In this document: in pieces, positions 42,509 to 47,367 of the stretch
How the letters are laid out: every line of letters starts with the position of its first letter
How positions within the stretch are numbered: position 1 is the first letter of the stretch
DNA from: an uncultured Bacilli bacterium
GTDB taxonomy: Bacteria > Bacillota_I > Bacilli_A > RF39 > UBA660
Length of the DNA stretch: 47,367 bases
Direction: 5' to 3'
Assembly: GCA_944358695.1 (NCBI GenBank)
Contig: CALVRM010000029.1
Span: forward strand, 1-47,367
The notes under the pieces: generated by a model
Seen by the model: the letters and a program-made list of their open reading frames with translations, nothing else
Told to the model about the DNA's origin: nothing
Database searches by the model: none
Program-made: the position numbers and the translations under genes

Positions 42509-42855
42509 TTTATTTAAATGCGTTTTTGTTTGCTGGCTTGGTATGTATGATTGGACAGCTAATTTTAGATAATACAAAATTAACTCCAGGGCATATTACG
42601 GTGATATTTGTTGTATTAGGAGCGTTTTTAGATGTTTTTGATATTTATGATAAGTTAATTTTATGGGCTGGCGGTGGAGCACTAGTGCCAATTACAAGCT
42701 TTGGTCATATGTTAACTCATGGAGCAATAATGGGCTATCAAACAGATGGCTTTATGGGACTATTAGTTGGAACCTTTGATTTGACTTCGGCGGGTATTTG
42801 TGCCGCAATTATTCTAGCTTTTTATTTATCATTAGTATTTAAACCAAGAGATTAA
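42505..42855 (+). CDS. spoVAE: Stage V sporulation protein AE (SpoVAEB type)
   Basis: A 116-residue membrane protein, the third member of the minimal spoVAC-D-E set seen in many clostridia. Recognisable are YLNAFLFAGLVCMIGQLILD, TPGHITVIFVVLGAFLD and GALVPITSFGHMLTHGAIMG. It is coupled to spoVAD. spoVAA, AB and AF are absent here. Confidence 0.92.
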   Translation: MIYLNAFLFAGLVCMIGQLILDNTKLTPGHITVIFVVLGAFLDVFDIYDKLILWAGGGALVPITSFGHMLTHGAIMGYQTDGFMGLLVGTFDLTSAGICAAIILAFYLSLVFKPRD

Positions 42856-43590
42856 TTTCTCTTTTTTAATATGGTTTATTTTTATGATTAAATATAGCCA
42901 AAGGGTAGAAAAAATAGTAATTATGATAATAAATAGCATTACATACCAAAACATTCCTACTGTATTAATTAGATTAATTAAAAAATCATTAATAGATGAG
43001 CCATTTAAAAGTGGAAGGTTAAATACTTCAACGTTGACGGCATATGGTAAATGGTAATTGGGGAAAAGAAAGGAATTTAAAAATACGTAGTTAGATCCTT
43101 GTTTAATGGTGATATTGGCTAAAAAACCAACTAAAATTTGGGCATAAATAATCAACATTGTTTTAAAAGAAAAAATTAATTGATAGTGTTTTACTATATA
43201 AGTGCCGATAAAAACTAAAAGACTATGGTATAGATAACAATCTAGAACGTTAAAGCTTAGAAATGGATTTGGGCTTGTTAAAATAATGGCGCTAGTGCCA
43301 TATAGAATTCCAAAAGTGCCTAAGAAACTTAAAATATATTTTTTGGGTTTTGCAAGATAGAATGTGCCAATAATTGGATAGGTGAAGCATAGTTGTAAAG
43401 ATAAATCTTTGTTTATATTGAAATTATTGGTGATAATTAAAAAAGCAATTCTCATTATTTCTAAAAGAAGTAAAATTATTAAACTATATTTTAATATTTT
43501 GTCATTCTTTTTAAGGTTAATAGCCCAGATAATGGGGATTATTAAAAAGGAAAAAATTATGAATATATGTCTTATTGAATAAAAGGCCAT
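42832..43590 (-). CDS. YwaF/TIGR02206-like integral membrane protein
   Basis: A 252-residue protein with about seven hydrophobic segments and few charged residues. The pattern (LSLQLCFTYPIIGTFYLAKP, FLGTFGILYGTSAIILTSPN, CYLYHSLLVFIGTYIVKHY, ending in a basic tail) is like the YwaF family. Function unknown. On its strand GGTGAG lies seven bases before ATG. Its 3' end overlaps spoVAE by 24 bases on the opposite strand, and it diverges from uvrA. Confidence 0.6.
   Translation of the reverse strand: MAFYSIRHIFIIFSFLIIPIIWAINLKKNDKILKYSLIILLLLEIMRIAFLIITNNFNINKDLSLQLCFTYPIIGTFYLAKPKKYILSFLGTFGILYGTSAIILTSPNPFLSFNVLDCYLYHSLLVFIGTYIVKHYQLIFSFKTMLIIYAQILVGFLANITIKQGSNYVFLNSFLFPNYHLPYAVNVEVFNLPLLNGSSINDFLINLINTVGMFWYVMLFIIIITIFSTLWLYLIIKINHIKKEKLISWFKY
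42846..42867 (+). terminator. Terminator after spoVAE
   Basis: AAGAGA, six-base loop, TCTCTT and a T-run. It overlaps the spoVAE stop. Confidence 0.65.
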
Positions 43591-43643
43591 AGTCTCACCA
43601 TTATATTTTATGTTTTAAGAATGATTAAAAGAATTAAGTTTCG

Positions 43644-43672
43644 TTGACAAACTGTTGTTCGCGTGGTAAAAT
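43644..43672 (+). promoter_or_regulatory. uvrA: uvrA promoter with possible LexA (SOS) box
   Basis: TTGACA, 17 bases, TAAAAT. CAAACTGTTGTTCG (43648-43661) overlaps the spacer; the Bacillota LexA site has GAAC-N4-GTTC, so one of eight core bases differs. uvrA is SOS-controlled in B. subtilis. Confidence 0.5.
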
Positions 43673-43752
43673 TAGAATGAATTTGCTTGATAAATGTGTT
43701 ATAATAAAAGGCAAATGGTTATAATAATACCTTTAGATGAGGAGTTAAGAAT

Positions 43753-46563
43753 ATGGATGAAATTGTAATAAAAGGTGCACGGGAAAATAATTTAAAAAAT
43801 ATAGATATTACTTTACCAAAAAATAAATTAATAGTAATGACAGGAGTAAGTGGTAGTGGTAAGAGTTCACTAGCTTTTGATACGATTTATGCTGAGGGTC
43901 AAAGAAGATATGTGGAAAGCTTAAGTGCTTATGCGCGTCAATTTTTAGGTGGTTCAGAAAAGCCATTAGTTGACAGTATTGAAGGGTTAAGTCCTTCGAT
44001 AAGTATTGATCAGAAAACAACGCACAAAAACCCTCGAAGTACAGTTGGGACAGTAACGGAGATATATGATTATTTTAGGCTTTTGTATGCCAGAATTGGG
44101 ATTCCTTATTGTCCAGTTCACCATCAACCTATTTCTTCACAAAGCATTGAAGAGATGGTTAATGACATTTTACGGTTAGATATAGGAACCAAAATTCGGG
44201 TTTTGGGTCCAGTTGCCGCTTTAGAAAAAGGTACACATAAGGATTTATTAGAGAATTTGCGCAAAGATGGTTATGCGAGAGTAGTTATTGATAATCAAGA
44301 TTATGATTTATCTGAAGAGATTATTTTAGAAAAAAATAAAAAGCATACAATTGAAGTTGTTGTCGATAGACTAGTAATCAAAGATGAAATTAGGAGTCGT
44401 TTATTTGAATCGGTGGAAATTGCGACTAAACTTGGTAAAGGTAGAGTATTGATTGATGTTATAGGTGGTGAAAAACTGTTACTTAGTGAGACTTATGCTT
44501 GTCCAGAATGTGATTTTTCACTTCCAGCTTTGGAACCTAGAATGTTTTCTTTTAATGCACCTTGGGGAGCTTGCTCAGATTGTAAGGGTCTTGGAATTAA
44601 ATATAAGATCGATGAAGATTTGGTATTGCCTGATAAGAGTTTAAGCATTAATGAAGGCGCTATTAAAGTTATTAATAATAGCGATGATAGTAATATTACT
44701 TTTACTAATTTGCAAACAGCTTGTAATTATTACAATATTGATATGGATAAACCGGTTAAGGATTTAACTCGTAAGGAATTAGATATAGTTTTATATGGTA
44801 CTAGTGATGTTTTAACATTTAAATATACTTCTAAAAATGGTAATACGAGGATTAGTAAAGGACTATATGAAGGAATTATTACCAATTTAGAACGTCGTTA
44901 TATGGAAACTAAGAGTTCTTGGATTCGTGAATGGATTGAAAATTATATGACGGAACTTGAGTGTCCTAAATGTCATGGTTCAAGACTTAATGATAGTGTG
45001 TTAGCTGTACTAATTGGTGGCAAGAATATTTATCAACTAACGCAAATGAGTGTTAAAGAGATATTCGCGTTTTTTAAGAATTTAAAACTGAATGAGGAAC
45101 AGAAAAAGATTTCTGAACTTATCATTAAAGAGATAAATTCTCGATTAAGTTTTTTAATTAATGTTGGTCTTGAATATTTAACGTTATCAAGAGAGGCGGG
45201 AACATTATCTGGTGGTGAGGCTCAACGTATTAGATTAGCTACGCAAATTGGATCTAGATTAACAGGCGTGTTATATGTTTTAGATGAACCGTCAATTGGT
45301 CTTCATCAACGTGATAATCAGCGACTTATTAATTCACTAAAAGAGATGCGGGATTTAGGCAATACATTGATTGTTGTTGAACACGATACAGATACAATGC
45401 TGGAATCTGATTATTTGGTGGATATTGGACCTAAAGCTGGTGTTCATGGTGGGGAAATAGTGGCCGAAGGAACGCCTGAAGAAGTTATGAAAAATCCTAA
45501 TAGTTTAACCGGAAAGTATTTATCTGGTAAAGAAAAGATTGAAGTACCGGATAAAAGGCGCAAAGGTAGTAAAAAGTATCTGGAACTTAAAGGAGCTTCT
45601 GAGAACAATTTAAAAGGTATTAACATTAAGTTTCCACTTGGTAAATTTATTTGTGTAACTGGTGTTAGTGGTAGTGGTAAAAGTACTTTAGTTAATGAAA
45701 TATTATATAAAGTGGTAGCTAATAATTTATATCGTTCAAAAAGTAAACCTGGAAAATATAAATCAGTTAAAGGATTAGAAAATATTGATAAGGTGGTCGA
45801 TATTTCTCAAGCGCCGATTGGAAGAACTCCTAGAAGTAATCCAGCAACTTATACTGGCGTGTTTGATGATATCCGCGATGTTTTTGCTGAGACTAAGGAA
45901 GCTAAGATGCGTGGTTATGATAAAGGAAGGTTTTCGTTTAATGTTAAAGGTGGAAGATGTGAGGCCTGCTGGGGCGATGGAGTTAAAAAAATTGAAATGC
46001 ATTTTTTACCAGATGTTTATGTACCATGTGAAGTTTGCCATGGAACGCGTTATAATACGGAAACGTTACAAATTAAATATAAGGGGAAAAATATTTATGA
46101 TGTTTTAGAAATGACAGTTGAAGAAGCTTTAGAATTTTTTGAAAATATTCCTAAAGTGAAAAATAAATTACAAGTTCTGATGGATGTTGGCCTTTCTTAT
46201 ATAAAATTGGGTCAAAGTGCGCCTACTTTATCTGGCGGGGAGGCTGCAAGGGTAAAACTTGCTAAGGAATTACAAAAGAAGCCAACTGGCCGAAGTTTAT
46301 TTATCTTAGATGAACCAACAACGGGATTACATAGTGATGATATTAAAAAATTATTAGTTATTTTAAACAGAATTGTTGATAATGGTGATACAGTTTTAGT
46401 TATCGAACACAATTTAGATGTTATTAAAGTCGCTGATTGGATTATCGATTTAGGTCCTGAAGGTGGGGATGAAGGTGGAAATATTGTTTTTGCTGGAACA
46501 CCTGAAGATATTGTTAAAGAAGAAAACAGTTATACTGGTAAATTTTTAAAACAATATTTGTAA
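43753..46563 (+). CDS. uvrA: Excinuclease ABC subunit A
   Basis: DNA damage sensor of nucleotide excision repair, 936 residues. It has two ABC ATPase modules: Walker [15 protein letters not shown] near residue 32 and [14 protein letters not shown] near 637, signatures [14 protein letters not shown] and [14 protein letters not shown], and the Walker [16 protein letters not shown] and [15 protein letters not shown]. Zinc cysteines are seen in [13 protein letters not shown] with CSDCKG, and [16 protein letters not shown] with CEVCHG. GAGGAG precedes ATG. No uvrB is adjacent, unlike in many Bacillota, where uvrB comes just before it. Confidence 0.98.
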   Translation: MDEIVIKGARENNLKNIDITLPKNKLIVMTGVSGSGKSSLAFDTIYAEGQRRYVESLSAYARQFLGGSEKPLVDSIEGLSPSISIDQKTTHKNPRSTVGTVTEIYDYFRLLYARIGIPYCPVHHQPISSQSIEEMVNDILRLDIGTKIRVLGPVAALEKGTHKDLLENLRKDGYARVVIDNQDYDLSEEIILEKNKKHTIEVVVDRLVIKDEIRSRLFESVEIATKLGKGRVLIDVIGGEKLLLSETYACPECDFSLPALEPRMFSFNAPWGACSDCKGLGIKYKIDEDLVLPDKSLSINEGAIKVINNSDDSNITFTNLQTACNYYNIDMDKPVKDLTRKELDIVLYGTSDVLTFKYTSKNGNTRISKGLYEGIITNLERRYMETKSSWIREWIENYMTELECPKCHGSRLNDSVLAVLIGGKNIYQLTQMSVKEIFAFFKNLKLNEEQKKISELIIKEINSRLSFLINVGLEYLTLSREAGTLSGGEAQRIRLATQIGSRLTGVLYVLDEPSIGLHQRDNQRLINSLKEMRDLGNTLIVVEHDTDTMLESDYLVDIGPKAGVHGGEIVAEGTPEEVMKNPNSLTGKYLSGKEKIEVPDKRRKGSKKYLELKGASENNLKGINIKFPLGKFICVTGVSGSGKSTLVNEILYKVVANNLYRSKSKPGKYKSVKGLENIDKVVDISQAPIGRTPRSNPATYTGVFDDIRDVFAETKEAKMRGYDKGRFSFNVKGGRCEACWGDGVKKIEMHFLPDVYVPCEVCHGTRYNTETLQIKYKGKNIYDVLEMTVEEALEFFENIPKVKNKLQVLMDVGLSYIKLGQSAPTLSGGEAARVKLAKELQKKPTGRSLFILDEPTTGLHSDDIKKLLVILNRIVDNGDTVLVIEHNLDVIKVADWIIDLGPEGGDEGGNIVFAGTPEDIVKEENSYTGKFLKQYL

Positions 46564-46602
46564 GAGTATTGGGTATAGAAGTGATATAAATCATTATAAT
46601 TG

Positions 46603-46628
46603 AGAGGATAAAGTGAATCCTCTTTTTA
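46603..46628 (+). terminator. Rho-independent terminator after uvrA
   Basis: AGAGGAT, seven-base loop, ATCCTCT and T-rich tail. Confidence 0.8.
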
Positions 46629-46751
46629 TTATGAATTTGTTAACGCAATAAGTCTTGTGTCAATCTTTATTATTTTGATACCCAAAAATATTGACATAGG
46701 GGTTAATGAGATAAAAATAGTAAAGTCAGATAAAATAAAGGAGAAAAAGAA

Positions 46752-46780
46752 TTGAAATATAAAGAATAATTCGATATAAT
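46752..46780 (+). promoter_or_regulatory. Promoter for the surface protein gene
   Basis: TTGAAA, 17 bases, TATAAT, about 40 bases before the AAGGAG ribosome binding site. The leader is strongly purine-rich. Confidence 0.65.
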
Positions 46781-46836
46781 AAAAGTGAATAAAATAAAAG
46801 AAAAATAAGCAAAATAGAAGTAAGGAGTGAGAGAAT

Positions 46837-47367
46837 ATGAAAAGAATGACAAGTCGCCAAAGAAATATAATAATAGGAGGCTTATGTGCCATAGTATTAT
46901 TAATGGTAGTAGGATATGCAGCTTTTAATAGTGTATTAAATATAAAAGGAACAAGTAATATAACAAGTAGCTGGACTGTTGAAATAACCAATATCGAAGT
47001 ATTTAAAAAAAGTAGTGGAGCATCAGATAATCCAGGAAGCCCAACCTATGATAATACTAATGGATTAACAGCCACCTTTAATACAAACTTAACGAGTCCA
47101 GGAGACTACGTGATATATAAAATAGAAGTAACGAATAAAGGGAGTTTAAACGCAGTTCTTTCAAGTATCACGGGGCCAACGAGTAATAATAGCGATATAA
47201 TATTTTATTTAAATAAAGATCAAAATAATGAAGATATAAGCGATACCTCAAGAATGATAACAACGAATGATATATTAAATAAAGCTGGAGATAGTAATGA
47301 ATTAAATAAAGGATATGTATATGTAACAGTCTTATATAGAGATTACGAAGGACAAACAAATCCAAGT
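46837..47367 (+). CDS. Secreted/anchored surface protein, TasA/camelysin-like start (cut by window edge)
   Basis: An open frame of 177 codons running off the window. It starts MKRMTSRQRNIIIGGLCAIV, a basic start and long hydrophobic segment followed by GYAAFNSVLNIKGTSNI, then SSWTVEITNIEV. The YAAF-x-S start followed by a beta-rich domain is common in TasA/CalY-like or other SipW-type surface proteins of gut Bacillota. The next part (VIYKIEVTNKGSLNAVLSSI) looks like an immunoglobulin-like adhesin repeat. Codon choice is more A-rich (ATA, GTA, AGA) than in neighbouring core genes. AAGGAG precedes the ATG. Confidence 0.65.
   Translation, partial: MKRMTSRQRNIIIGGLCAIVLLMVVGYAAFNSVLNIKGTSNITSSWTVEITNIEVFKKSSGASDNPGSPTYDNTNGLTATFNTNLTSPGDYVIYKIEVTNKGSLNAVLSSITGPTSNNSDIIFYLNKDQNNEDISDTSRMITTNDILNKAGDSNELNKGYVYVTVLYRDYEGQTNPS

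Noticed and set aside
1-47367. Mollicute genetic code (TGA as Trp)
   Set aside because: Several genes end in TGA exactly where family members end (mraY, trmD, yhcG, spoVAD), and tryptophans are encoded by TGG.

Overview
The window is a 47 kb stretch of a low-GC, AT-rich chromosome from a spore-forming member of the Bacillota. Evidence for this is AGGAGG-type ribosome binding sites, L10- and L19-type leaders, the sigH–secE–nusG–rplKAJL–rpoBC order, spoVA, and a sigma-F-family gene. TGA acts as a normal stop (for example mraY/ftsW joined by ATGA), so code 4 is not needed. The small genome style, solitary pilin-like genes and a TasA/camelysin-like surface protein suggest an uncultivated gut Bacilli lineage (RF39/Erysipelotrichia-like). 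That placement is inference. No tRNA, rRNA or CRISPR array was seen.

Layout. 1-260: the 5' end of an ISL3-type transposase on the minus strand and terminators. 380-4370: cell wall/septum genes (SpoVD-like PBP, mraY, ftsW/spoVE). 4404-8430: two FAD-dependent oxidoreductases, convergent with a diacylglycerol glycosyltransferase. 8520-13732: a DUF975 membrane protein, a pilin-like gene, a TrmH methylase, rimM-trmD, a hypothetical gene, rplS with its leader, and lepB. 13820-19822: an accessory island between lepB and rbgA. 19775-23709: rbgA, an NTase-fold gene, mrnC, rlmB, sigH, a coiled-coil membrane protein. 23731-34956: secE, nusG, L11, L1, L10, L7/L12, a methyltransferase, rpoB, rpoC. 34988-38764: an ABC exporter, a MerR regulator, a degenerate VirD4/TraG-like ATPase, a small ORF. 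38832-42867: sporulation genes (spoIIAA, sigF, spoVAC, spoVAD, spoVAE) interleaved with a pilin-like gene and a superoxide dismutase. 42832-46628: a YwaF-like membrane protein and uvrA. 46752-end: a truncated secreted/surface protein.

The most unusual part is the island. Four times before the real rbgA start, the sequence carries what looks like another rbgA 5' end: a ribosome binding site, a start codon, 9-12 variable codons, then ATYAACTGG read in frame as Ile-Asn-Trp, the residues preceding the conserved PGHMAK of RbgA. Three of the four are followed directly by a related block of about 170 bases, bounded by copies of GATTACGA 154-156 bases apart, and then by one or two accessory genes (KilA-N, DinD plus a deaminase, YhcG nuclease; RhuM follows a divergent copy). 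This looks like serial, site-specific insertion of small gene cassettes into codons near the rbgA start, each cassette supplying a new start for rbgA. No recombinase is present in the window. Two cassette genes (kilA-N, dinD) carry frameshifts while the housekeeping genes around them are intact.

Other points worth attention: SpoIIAA has lost its phosphorylatable serine and spoIIAB is absent from its usual place; a full sigma-G consensus lies before spoVAC; two matching MerR-type promoters flank the ABC exporter; RpoB has Asn at the position of E. coli His526 (rifampicin pocket); and the rplA leader can form two mutually exclusive hairpins.
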